Part shown: piece by piece, positions 12,301 to 23,200 of the stretch
How positions within the stretch are numbered: the stretch's first letter is position 1
Layout: each line of letters begins with the position of its first letter
DNA from: Haliclystus octoradiatus
Taxonomy: Eukaryota > Cnidaria > Staurozoa > Stauromedusae > Haliclystidae
Assembly: GCA_916610825.1 (NCBI GenBank)
Contig: OU744453.1
Span: forward strand, 12,915,826-12,979,825
Direction: 5' to 3'
Length of the DNA: 64,000 bases
The notes under the pieces: generated by a model
The model's database searches: none
Seen by the model: only the letters and a program-made list of their open reading frames with translations
Told to the model about the DNA's origin: nothing
Program-made: the position numbers and the translations under genes

Positions 12301-15300
12301 CTACTTTTAAAGGATCAAGTTTTCGAAAATCCCTAAAAGCGTCAGTTATCTGACTTAAATTCAAAAATCGGGGAACATGTTAGGCCAGTATTTAGTAAGT
12401 AGGAAAATACAAAAGGATTTACATGTTTGTGAGCAAAAACAAATTCGCTTGTCTTGTCAATGTGTTGTATATTTCCAGTGTGATTCGTGTGTGGGAATTA
12501 TGTCGAATATACTTGCCGACACTTGCATCAATGTACTGACAAGTACAAGAGAAATGGGTCTGCTGTTTACAGACATGTAAATCCACAACACGAAATATTC
12601 GTTTATAAAGACAATTTTCAATTTCTTAAAAAATGCAAAGATTAATTTTACTGTTTAATTCACTAAATACATTGTGAATCAGGGCAAACTTTAACACTCA
12701 GCCTGACTCCATAAAATCTCGGGTTTTCCTCTCCGCATATTGAGAAGTTATCGATTGTATGTGGAATTCTATTGTTATCTATAATGCATTCTGTATTAAT
12801 ACTTTAACACTTTCAAACCCATGTATTATTTTAAAAAACGTTCTTTCGAAATAGATTTCTCAAGATGACAAAAGCCATGAATAAAGCTCAAACAAGGTGT
12901 ATTGTATAACTCGCTTTTATTACACAACTTATAGGCAGAAACTTACTGATTCCTTACTTAATATCAATATACGATATATAGTAAATATTCTGCAACGTTT
13001 ATATGGGAATAACTTAAAGAACTCTCAAGGACCAATGATAATAATAGTATCACATATTTTCTTGTCACAAAAACGGTAAAGAAAAAGTCATTGTTAAGGA
13101 GGTTTGAAACAGTATTAATAGCACTAAAACCTCCCTTCGATTGGACAATTTTAAATTTTCAGAATATAATTTAGACGATTTTTCTGGAATGAAAAGGATG
13201 TTCTCACACTAGACGGCTACCGAGGCACCCGTACTACTCCTGCATTTCTAGATGAGTGGCTTTTTTCGCTGAGAACAATGATTTTAAACGCTCTTTGCTG
13301 ATCTCCGCGACGCGACACTACAGATCAAATTGTGGATAAGTATAAACTTTAATATGAAACAGAAATCTGCAGATTTGGGAAAGGGGGGAGTTCCTCAATA
13401 TGTTTCATAACTAGTAGACCTTTTTTGCATTTTCATCGATGTGAAAGTAAACTTGAAAGGCGATAATGAAAAAATGGAAGATCCCAGATTATATAAGTTA
13501 TTGCAAAAAAAGTACTCCGGTCTGGAATTTTGTATTGCTCAATGCTGCTAAGGCAGCACAAGAGAAATCTAAAAGTGTTTCCACGTCGATATGTGATATT
13601 TGTAGCCCTCAATTTCTTTCTCATCATGTATATTAGCAACCAAGTTCCCTATAATATGCCAAATTGTTTTAAGAATAGGACTTGGCACTTCTTAATTTTT
13701 TTTAAATGGTGTTTTCTGTTCTAAACCTCCTCAAAAGTCCAGAATCTTCGAAATCTATTATAATTAATATTACAATATTCTGTTTAGCTAACCAAGTGAA
13801 TTGAATGTGCTAATATCAAACTGTTTAGGCTTTTACGCCTCGCCATTAAACTACACGGTTTCTATTCTGTAAAAACACTCGATTTGCCTAGTAAATCAAC
13901 ACACATCGAACAGGGATGAAACAAGATCGGATACAAAATCAGACCAGAATGAAGCAGTGTGATTGCAAAATCAGATAGATTCGAGCACCAGTGTCTGCAT
14001 TTCACAACAACATTCCTCTTAAGCAAGCATGAATGGCGTAGCATTCTATAATTTGTTTGTGTTCTGAAGGACCTGTATCCACTGCTTCAGCACCTGCACA
14101 CCTGTTATCCAATTATAAAAATAATATCCATCTGCTTTGTTTGTAAGTCAAACATGAATGAATATTTTGTTTTGCGGCGAGTATTGCTGCATATATACCT
14201 CAAAACAATACATTCCAAAGTGGCTTAATCAATCGTTTACTTGAAAATAATCATACAGTAGATCTCTTCAATGATTACTTTACTTAAAACAATTCATTAC
14301 CTTTTTTCATTTTCCGAAAATTTGCTGCAAAAAAACTTCATTCCCTTGTTTTACCCTATCTAGATTAATTACAGTTCTCAATGAAAGTATTCAAAACTTT
14401 TTATGGAAATATAATCAAAATATCACATTTTAAAATGAGTAATCTGGATAATTTTGATAAAATTTTTTTCCTAAAGTATTTAATTAATCATAAATAACAA
14501 GAACAGCGAAGATGAACCGAGCGGAAATATATATTGTAGACGCCACGTGTGAACTTTCGTCATCTTCATGAAAATATGCATTTTCTAGCAACACGTCATG
14601 GAGTGTTCTAATACAGAATTCAATAGGATAAAATTGTGATGCACGAAAAGTATTTTTAACTTATCGCTTAAAAATACACTTGTCATCCTATCAATTTTTA
14701 AAAATTTACATTATTTTTAAAGTGAAATAATATCAAGACAAACGGCTTGTTTAACGTTTTTTGTAGTAATTTATGGATACATTCCTTCTCACGTGTGTGT
14801 AATCGTATGTTTTTATGACTTTGATTCAAACAATATCTCCATCACACCTACAATCGAAAGTAATTATTGTACTATCATAGTTTATTATTAAGATTTTTTA
14901 ACAGAACATACTTCTATTGTCAATGTTAAAATGAAGGAACTGTGTTATCTACCATGAAATATCATAAAAATATGAATTAAATAAGAAATTTGTACCAACA
15001 TCGACAAACATAAGGGAATCACAATCTGTATCATCTTTCAAAAAATACTCGCCAGAAGATATTCCAGTTGAATCATGAAGCCAACAATTTCCTTGTGAAT
15101 ATTTTGAAACATTATTGCAATACGTTATAGCTGAAAGATTTACACTACTGTGACGGCAAGCATACATGCTTGGTACATCAACACCTTTTACTCTACTAAA
15201 AGAGAATAGTTTCTTGCCGTGAAAGATTCTTCCTTGAAATATATCTGATTCTTTGGTATGACATATTTGATTTGCAGAAATTATCGACAATCCAATTAGA

Positions 15301-15344
15301 AATTGGATAAAAGTAACACAAATAATAACTGAAAACTCCTTCAT
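8975..15344 (-). CDS. Gene A of the micro-exon tandem family: secreted two-module cysteine protein, 3 exons
   Basis: I join exon 1 (15344-15000), a 25-nt micro-exon (11854-11830) and exon 3 (9381-8975) to give about 258 aa. Exon 1 starts MKEFSVIICVTF, a hydrophobic signal peptide ending near ISANQ. It continues as a module with five cysteines (ICHTK, YACRH, TYCNN, NCWLH, DCDSL) that resembles a PAN/Apple fold. Exon 3 holds a second module with CFGV, SGYGSF, GNFGC, EYRLW and a late Cys (QSCVE). This layout suggests a secreted or extracellular binding protein; the ligand is unknown. The start was chosen by alignment to gene B; an in-frame ATG 15 nt upstream (15359) is possible. Exon 1 must end at GAT|GTTGGT to keep frame, a poor donor where B and C have GTAAGC. 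Introns are 3145 and 2448 bp and carry SINEs and a GIY-YIG fragment. It may be functional or newly decaying. Confidence 0.68.
10368..10615 (+). mobile_element. tRNA-derived SINE, copy 2 (in gene A intron 2)
   Basis: An A-box-like TTAGCTATCTAAGC and B box GGTTCCAATCC lie in the same spacing as copy 1, followed by shared ATCTAAAACAT..AATGAGTGCCAT and TCTGCCATGAT. It lies antisense to gene A. Confidence 0.65.
11155..11285. repeat. AGTAAT-rich terminal segment of an unknown element
   Basis: The stretch has alternating GTAATTAGTAATGTAATT motifs and ends TTTTCACAACACTG. Such (A)GTAACTAGTAAT arrays ending in CAACACTG are typical subterminal parts of animal DNA transposons. The partner end was not found. 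Confidence 0.3.
11830..11854 (-). CDS. Gene A exon 2: 25-nt micro-exon
   Basis: On the minus strand the exon is preceded by ATTTCAG and followed by GTATAG. In frame it encodes FFSNKTSE plus one base of the next codon. The NKTSE core and the 25-nt length are the same in genes B and C. N-K-T is also an N-glycosylation sequon. Confidence 0.75.
12377..12730 (+). pseudogene. GIY-YIG-type endonuclease remnant of a Penelope-like retroelement (gene A intron 1)
   Basis: Frames read CQCVVYFQCDSC, then after shifts FLKKCK..CLIH and NTQPDSIKSRVF. These match the C-terminal GIY-YIG module of cnidarian Penelope-like elements (cysteine pair, CLIYE, LNTQ.DSI). The GIY/YVG core itself is decayed. Several stops interrupt it. 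Confidence 0.55.
13207..13335 (-). mobile_element. tRNA-derived SINE, copy 3 (3' part, reversed)
   Basis: The plus strand reads CCGTACTACTCCTGCATTTCTAG and GAGAACAATGATTTTAAACG, the reverse complement of the 3' half of the SINE at 3153. The promoter half is missing. Confidence 0.55.
15000..15344 (-). CDS. Gene A exon 1: signal peptide and PAN/Apple-like module
   Basis: This exon has 345 nt (115 codons), phase 0 at its end. The signal peptide covers about residues 1-24. The mature part carries five Cys spaced as in gene B. The open frame continues past the inferred splice site to 14949. The alternative donor 4 nt downstream (G|GTACAA) would put the micro-exon out of frame. Confidence 0.7.
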
Positions 15345-15430
15345 CACAGCATCCACCATTATTATTATAGCAGCCAAAGCAGCTGAAAGTCTACTGATAA
15401 CAATTGGTGCTCGTATTCATTAAGCATAGA

Positions 15431-15440
15431 TATTATATAA
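15431..15440 (-). promoter_or_regulatory. Possible TATA box of gene A
   Basis: TTATATAATA is read on the minus strand about 90 bp upstream of the chosen ATG. In DNA this AT-rich such matches are common, so support is weak. Confidence 0.25.
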
Positions 15441-15759
15441 ACGCCCGTTTTGAATACATATCGTATCTTTTGCGTCTATAAACCTTATTGTGCTAAATGG
15501 GATAAATCCTGGCAACAGAAGAGAAATACGGCAAAAATAAATACCAAGCTCAATTGCTTAGTCATACTATGAAGTATATGGACAGGGGGGACAAGGCAAA
15601 CTTATTTTCAGCAGATTATCCAAATGAAAATGTTGTTTTTTAATTAAAAATACTAATTTTGTTGCTAAAACGTATTCATTTTTTATTTATTTATTTATTT
15701 TTGCCTCGTTTAAATAGTCTAAATATATGTATATATAGATAGTATAATATAATGATAAT

Positions 15760-15947
15760 AATAGACTCAAGAAAGACACACCACTTCTACTGTTACCTAA
15801 AGCTACCACTTCTACTGTTACCTAAAGTTTCCCGTTATTCAACGATCATCAAACAGAATACACTTGAAACACGAATACACGATCATCAAGTTGAATAACG
15901 TGAAAATTTAAGTAACAGTTAAAAAGGTGTATCTTTCTTGACTCTAT
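15760..15947. mobile_element. Short foldback MITE with internal 24-bp duplication
   Basis: AATAGACTCAAGAAAGACAC at the left is inverted at the right (GTATCTTTCTTGACTCTATT). The left arm contains CCACTTCTACTGTTACCTAA twice. The right half and some 70 bp beyond it recur at 57627-57742. Confidence 0.5.
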
Positions 15948-17368
15948 TGGTATTACTATTTACCACTCTGCTCTTTACAAGCATTGAGCACTATTCTTCT
16001 GCCAATATTTTAAAATTTAAATATTCATTTAAAGTTTATACATATTATAGATACTAGAATATAAAAATATATTTATGTCAGTTTTATTGCAAAGCGCTTA
16101 AAGCTACATGAGAAATGTTTTTTTAATATTTTTATTATTATTATTATTATTATTTTCAATTATGTTTTTAAAGGGTCTCTCTTCAAATTTAATTTGGAAA
16201 ATGAATAAGCTCTTATTATGAAATAATGTCGGTTGTAATAACAGGTACCATCTGCTGCCAACCACATCGATTCTGATAATGAATTATTGCTTTAAAATTC
16301 GATTACAACGATTGCATGTTGTATATGACAGCTAAGTTGATTCTTATAGCGAGCTTATTTTCTAGGACAGTTCATTTATTAACTAGAGTAAAGCATTTTC
16401 ATGATTCGTCATAACTGAACAGTTTCAATTCAAATATCAAGTTGCAAAAATATAGTCCCTCTACGCTTAAAGCTAAATAGATCACCTCAATATCAAAAAC
16501 AAAATGAGTAATAGAAAATTGCTAGAATATAAATCAAGTTTTGAAAAGCCTGATCCGAAATCAGAAATCTGATCAGATAAGGAATACGGAATTCATAAAC
16601 GGAGCGAATTTTCCTATGTTGTCATTTTTGAAAAAAACTTAAATAATGATATTTTACTTTATATTCAAAGAAATTTAATTTTGAGAGACATAGGAAATCT
16701 AAACCTACTTACTTGACTCGTTAAAATAAAAGCGCATAAAAAGCATGCTATATCAGTGTTATAGATTCTGTCTAATAGAAAATAATGCTTTGCTCACTGT
16801 TTGTTCGCTAAATCCTTTCTACCTATATTACTAATCAACAATTAATTACTATCACATCACAGGAATTAGCTACGTTTTATTAGTATTATACTGTCAATGA
16901 TGTTAGACATAAACAATCAACAAAATTAATATAAAGACTAAATATTACTTTCTTATTACTGCGTTCAGCATGCAATTAAAATCTGAAAAATACAGAATAT
17001 CTTCATGGTCTTTGATAATTTATTAGCATGCATCATTATTTTAATTTTACGCAGTAGGATTTAGATAAGGCTATATAGTCAGCTATTTTATCTCTGTATA
17101 GCTTTTGTAAAATTTATTGCAACCCTCCCGCCTGACTATGTAAATATCTAGATACTAGCAATGAGTGTAGGTCCAGTGCTGGACCTTGAGTGACAAAACT
17201 TTCAGATCTATAAATAGCAAAAATAATCGAACAACCGTTGCATTCTGAGAACATGTAATCTTGGTACTTGAATTTAAGAAGTCTAAAACATGAGCTCATC
17301 GTCCTAACAAACTTGTCTACATACGTTCGGCTTAAACTTGAGCTTTTAATGTTCTTCGACGTCGGTCA

Positions 17369-18812
17369 ATGATCACACAGGTAAGATAAGAATTGAAATT
17401 TGCTAAAAAACAATTACCTGATTGTTCTCAGCTGCTGACTTACAATCTATCGTTAATCAAAAGCAATAGATCTCGCTGCCCCTCATAACGCCCCTGCCCC
17501 CTAATCGAGCGTGAATTAAACGCTATAATTTTAGCGGTAAAAACGGCTAGTAACAGTAATAAGCATTGTATAGCATGGAAAGAGATAAGGCGTCTTTAAG
17601 AGCACATCCCACAAGCCCTTATAGTTGAAGCGTATGATTCTGTCGAGGCAAACCGTATGATTCGTGGTTATTTTTATGATTTATATAATTCCCCATCCTG
17701 TCTACTATCGTTAAATAAATTAGCCCTGCCGCCTAATTTCTCCCCTCTTGATATGTCCAATTATAATACTTCTCCTGTTACTAATGACGAATTATGCTCT
17801 ATTCTATTTTCTATGAAACCCCTTGCCTATCCTGAAGCAGATGGAGTCCCCACCCTGGCACTTCGAGAATCTTTTGTACAAAATGAGCAACTTACAATCA
17901 TAAATGCCGTTTTGTCAGGGGAGCAACAAGTACTGGGTCAGTGGCGAAGATCTGCTGTTATCACCGTCAACAAGAACTCGTCTAGAGTACTAGACCAACA
18001 GAGGAGTATCACTTTAATATATACTGCAGGCAAAGCTAATAATAAGATTCTACATAAAAGGCTGGGGTCAGTAATTGACCCATATTTAAGATACAATCAA
18101 AATGGTGGCAGGAATAGCCGGTCAACCTTAGGCCAAATTCTATCAGCTAGGATATTATTAGAAGGCTGTAGGACACATCATAAAGACATTGTTGCAATTT
18201 TTATTGACTTCAAAAAGGCCTTTGACTCTGTCTTAAGATCAGAATCCCAGAAATATTAGATTTCTATAATGTATCTATTGTTCTTATCAATGCTATTTCG
18301 GCTTTTGTTAGAACTCACTATGGGTATATTGACTATTTCCTGACAGCTTGTGGCGTACTACAGGGTGACAGATTGTCCCCTTTTTATATACTCTATTTTT
18401 TGATTATGTTTTTCGTATTTCATGCCCTGACTCTTTCTGTTTTATCCTTGATCGTCATTTGTCTTCAATTCATCAGAGTGCAGCGTATCGGACCGCTCAT
18501 TCGTTAATGATATTGCTATCTTAACTAATAGCATATCGGATGCACACAACTTCTTGATGAAGTTGAATGGATTGGTAAAACCGTAGGATTGATAATTAAC
18601 ATTGCTAAGACGATTTATTGCTTCAAGGCATATAACAGGCACACCTTGCTAAATCAAATGGTGACATAGAACGTGTAGATTCGTTCAAGTACCTAGGTTC
18701 TGTACTTCCATCTTCTTCAGATGATTTAATCCAACGTAGAGGCCAGGCTTGGGCAGCCATTAGAGGTCTGAATAAATCGTCCGATGTCAACATTGACGTT
18801 AAGTTAAGACTG
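17369..18812 (+). mobile_element. 5'-truncated LINE copy (same family as 60142-63281)
   Basis: The copy aligns from CACACAGGTAAGATA with the large LINE. It keeps a 200-codon reverse-transcriptase frame (17657-18259) including DELCSILFSMKP and IFIDFKKAFDSVLR, then a stop. Downstream remnants include a deletion before SAFVRTHYG, and FVND at the active-site motif where the other copy has FVDD. It ends in the thumb region (KLRL) exactly where a MITE begins. Confidence 0.85.
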
Positions 18813-19518
18813 TCGGGTTGAGTACTTTACGTTATCCTGTACTGAGCATGTGCAAATTTTGCGGGCGTGATCTTTTGTGTTTTTGTTCAAATCTAATTTT
18901 AGCATGTTCAAACCATTAGCGTTTTACTTTTAGGCTGCTAAACATTTCTTTATACCTGTAGTTTATTTCTCCAAATTCTGGAAGAAATATATGTGTTTGT
19001 ACCCAATGTGTGTTTTGCAAGCAAATTTCAAAGTCTTGATATTCTAAACAGAATTGAGGTTGATATAGCTAGATAAGAGGCTTAATCAAAAGGACAATAT
19101 GTATATTTTCGTGAAATTTCGGCTTTGTGATGATAAGAAAAATAGATCTACCTTGGAGTTTTGAGAAAATTACCTTGCGTTATCTGTTACAAATCTAGCA
19201 TCAAAATAAAGAAATTAACAAGGTTTAGTACGTGTCTATTCTTAAAAATCATATGCAGCGGTGATTGATTTGGTTTATGTCTTGAAACTTACTATAAACG
19301 ATGCAGAAAATTCCAATCTCTCAAATGACGTGCGTTCCTGATATAATTATTTTGGGATTGCTTCGAAATATACTCAAATTAATATTTGTGGAGTTACCTA
19401 ATTCGTATTGAAATCACAATATAAAATGCTCAAATTAGAATTGAACAAAAACACAAAAGATCAGGCCTACAAAATTTGCGCATGCTCAGTACAGGATAAC
19501 GTAAAGTACGCAACCCGA
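18813..19518. mobile_element. MITE with ~60-bp inverted repeats abutting the LINE copy
   Basis: TCGGGTTGAGTACTTTACG at the left is inverted at the right as CGTAAAGTACGCAACCCGA. The match extends through TATCCTGTACTGAGCATG and GATCTTTTGTG. The LINE sequence does not resume beyond the right end. The 707-bp interior has only small spurious frames. Confidence 0.7.
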
Positions 19519-19868
19519 TGGCTTTTATTTGCGTCTCCCAACCGCAAACTAGCAAAACAAGGGTTTCACCATTCATTTCCAAAGAAACGGCTATGCATCA
19601 TTGATCATGCACAACACTGAAAAAGGATCTAAGATCATTTTGACTCTGCTCCAAGTAACCCAGCAACGCGGGAACTTTATAGATAGTTATCAATAATAGT
19701 ACACGACATTTTCACTGCAAACCAAACGAGTAAATAGTAATAATCAGTCAATCTATGGAAAATATATACAGCAGCAATTGTGAACAAGGGAACGCGCTAC
19801 AAAGTATTATAATGTGAATGTTGTTCTCTTTATAGAGACGCCATGGTGTTCAACGTAATAAAAACATG
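19519..19868. other. 3' flank of gene B
   Basis: Non-coding. From about 19690 it is clearly homologous to the 3' flank of gene C (35330-35506), e.g. CAGTCAATCTATG and CATGGTGTT.AACGTA. Confidence 0.6.
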
Positions 19869-20275
19869 TTAAACTTTCAATGCAATTATGTGTATATAAG
19901 ATTCACCCTCGTCGTTGGAATCATGAAAGTTATGCAGATCATATATACTCCATAGCCGATATTCTTTACCATGCATAAAATGAACAGTATTGCTTGATTC
20001 GAGATACTCTGATAAGACATTTCTTCCATCATCAATATTGAATGTCAGTTCTAACTTTACATCATTCTCATCTGTTAAGACTGACATGAATCTTGGTTCA
20101 CCATCAACAATACATCCAAAGTTGCCAGGAGATACCCCACTGTTACTGAAAAGTGCACATGAGATAATTCCTTTGACATGTATCATTTTGATCTTGTAAT
20201 TCCCTGACAATGGACTAAACAAAAATGATCCGTAACCACTTTCCATTCCACGGAAGCAAGCTGACATATTAGTAG
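19869..20275 (-). CDS. Gene B exon 3: second cysteine module
   Basis: This exon has 407 nt after TTATTATTTCAG and starts at phase 1 (Ala-Thr-Asn-Met-Ser-Ala-Cys). Motifs are CFRG, SGYGSF, GNYKIKMIH, GNFGC, FNIDDGRNVLSEYLESSN, EYRLWS and IIALKV. The C-terminal Cys shared by A and C is replaced by Tyr (TGT to TAT). Confidence 0.8.
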
Positions 20276-23200
20276 CTGAAATAATAAAACGACACAAACA
20301 AGCTGTTAACCCTACGTTGCAATGCTTGAGGAAATGAGAGTTCTACCATAATCATTATAATATTCTCATGTTATCAGATCATACACTTTTGCTCGTCAGC
20401 GATAAAATAAAATGAACTTATTTTACTAGCTTTTAGTATGGTCGGAAAAACCATGAAAATAATATAATTGGGCTCCATCTGATAGAAGCATGGAAATTTG
20501 TATGCCAATAGAATATGCATTTTTCATGACATTTTCGAATAGGGCAACTAGAAATTTTGTACATAAAATGCTCCAATCAACTATTTAAAATACAGGTTTT
20601 TGCTCTTTTCCCTCCTTTTTTGCCATGTTGATCTCACAAACTTTGTTTGGCCCATTGTCTCAACACGGCATCTGATTGGTCAATAATCTTCTAGCGAGGT
20701 TATTGAGGTGGCTGCTGGCTGTTTCAGTCGCAATTTATTGTAAATACAAGCACTTCTAAATGTTTTACCGTCAATTGTATGATTTTACTTCACATGTAAG
20801 ATGATTATCTATTGGGTTGAGTTATGTCACGATGATCCCACATTAGTTTACATGTGATGTTGATTTACTTTACATTTGATGAGAACTGTAGGCTAGAAGT
20901 ATTCATTGGTTAATGTTGAAGAACAAAAATAGCAACATAGATTGATTTGATTTGTATTTTTATTTCTATAAATAAATATGAATCCAAGCTATGTCGACAG
21001 TAAACTGTACGTAGAGTTCTCATTGTTCTCATTGAGTTCTCTTGCTTTGAATTTTACATGTACTCTTTTTATAGCGTTTAACATGAATGCTAGTGCTACT
21101 AGATCATGCATTTAAGGTTTATTTCAACAGAGGAATTTGCTACACAAACTACTGATAATTAAATCAGATGACTATAATTTACAACATACCGTATCTGAAA
21201 TTGCATTCATAGAATTGTGTGTTGTACATTGTAAATAGACATGATGCTTTCTGCTATGTTATGAATTGCTATCAACATAACAATAATAATGATTATTAAT
21301 ATCGTTGTTATTTTTATTTTTATAATTTAATGTCATTTATTAATTTGCGTTTCTTTCGTCTCCTTGCCTAATCCACTTTATTTCATGATCATGTAGTCTC
21401 AATACATTGACGTATCGTTGATATATGATGACGTCATTTAATTATGTTGCTATCCAGTAAAGGATAAGCAATAAACCGAGCGCCACATATCACGGCAGGT
21501 TTCTCCGGGTAACTTGAAATTCACACAAAATGTTAATAAAAATACCATAAATACTTTCCCGTTTATTGTTCTAGTCAAATTTTATTGTGGATCGAATTTG
21601 TAAATGATTTCACGGTCAGAGCCCTCTTAATTCATTCATTTCGTTCTTTCGTCATGCTTTTATGGATTTGCAAAATCAAGGTCGAAAAAAAGAATCACAG
21701 ACCATGAAGCTCACATGCGGCATTTTTTCAAACGATAAAAAGGCTTTGACCGTGAGTCATGAAATGTAAATTCGATTTTTGAAGAGTTCACAATAAAATG
21801 TAACTGAAACATGAAATAGGGAATTGTTCAGCATATTTTTATGAACGCTCTAATGTGATTTTAAGTTGCCCGGAAAAGCCTGCCTCTTTATTTCTGTGGC
21901 TCTCGGTCTACAACAATAAAATACTCTACTAATTATTAGAATGAGGAATTCTAAATGTAAAAGTCAATGCTGAAGAATCAAAATTTCCATCGTCAAATTT
22001 TACAGAGGTGGGAGGTCAAGCATAATAAAAGTGTCTCATTGCCAACTATAAATGATCGTTTAGCATAGATGAAAAATTAGTTGCCCACACTATTTAATTG
22101 CAGAGCATGCTGTGTTGCTCTGCAATTTAAAAGAATTGCTCTGATAGTTTAAAAATAAATCAAAAATGTTGTTCTTGTATGGGGATGAAATATTGGGTGC
22201 AATTATGACGAAAAATGTCTTCTCGCCAAGTCTGAATGATCGTTTAGCCTAGCTAAATTAGTTGTAGCCTACACAGTATGTACTTGTAGAGTATGTTGTG
22301 AAAATGCATTGTTCTGGTAGTTTGGAAAATAAATCAAAAATGTTGATTTTTGATGGGGATGAAGGGGATGGAGTTTGGTGCAAATATGACAAAAAGTGTC
22401 TTTTCGTCAAATTGAATGATCGTTTTGCATAGTTAAATTAGTTTCACGGACTATCTATTTGCAGAGCACATTGTGGAAAGGCATCTCTCTTATATTTTGA
22501 AAAAGAAATCGAAAATGTTGATTTTTGGTGGGATGAGGGGGATGGGGTGAAAATATGACAAAAAGCGTCTTTTTGCAAATTTGAATGATCACTCAGCATA
22601 GCTAAATTAGTTGCACACACTATTTATTTGCAGAACATTTTGGAAAAGGTCATTGCTGTTATGACTTAAAAAAAAATCGAAAATGTTGATTTTTGGGGGG
22701 ATGGGGTGCAAATATGACGAAAAGTACCCTTTCGTCAAATCTAAATGATCAATTCGCATAGCTAAATTAATTGCACGCAATATTTATTCATAGGGAACGT
22801 TGCAGAAAGTTATTTCTCCAATATTGTGAAAAAAGAATCAAAAATGTCAATTTTTGCAGGGGATGAGGGGGGTGCAAATATGACGAATAATGTCTTTTCT
22901 CTTTTCCAAATCTTAATGCTTGTTCAGCATAGTTAAATTAGTTGCACACACTATTTATTTGAAGGGCGTGTTTAGGAAAAACATTCCTCACAGATTTAAA
23001 AAAAAACAAACTAAATTTAGATTTTTGCTGACAATCAGCAATTTTTGACCATGCCTACTTCCGATTGGAATTTTAAGTGGCCCTATTTCTCAATCAACTG
23101 CTATCACCATTATGAGAATCTCTGCCAATTTTCATGCTTCCATCACAAAATGAACAGTTAGTTTTTTTCCTCCCCCACTATGTGTTTGTCCTGCAACAAT

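Larger units (their letters stand above)
15345..17368. other. Gene-free interval upstream of gene A
   Basis: The interval holds a TTTA microsatellite (15679-15700), a foldback MITE (15760-15947) and an ATT microsatellite (about 16130-16155). No coding signal is evident. Confidence 0.5.

Noticed and set aside
21473-21911. Independent palindromic MITE
   Set aside because: Its inner edge lacks the AT duplication, so it fits better as one end of the 5-kb element.
21985-23045. CRISPR-like array
   Set aside because: Units are diverged end to end with no alternating spacers, and the genome is eukaryotic.
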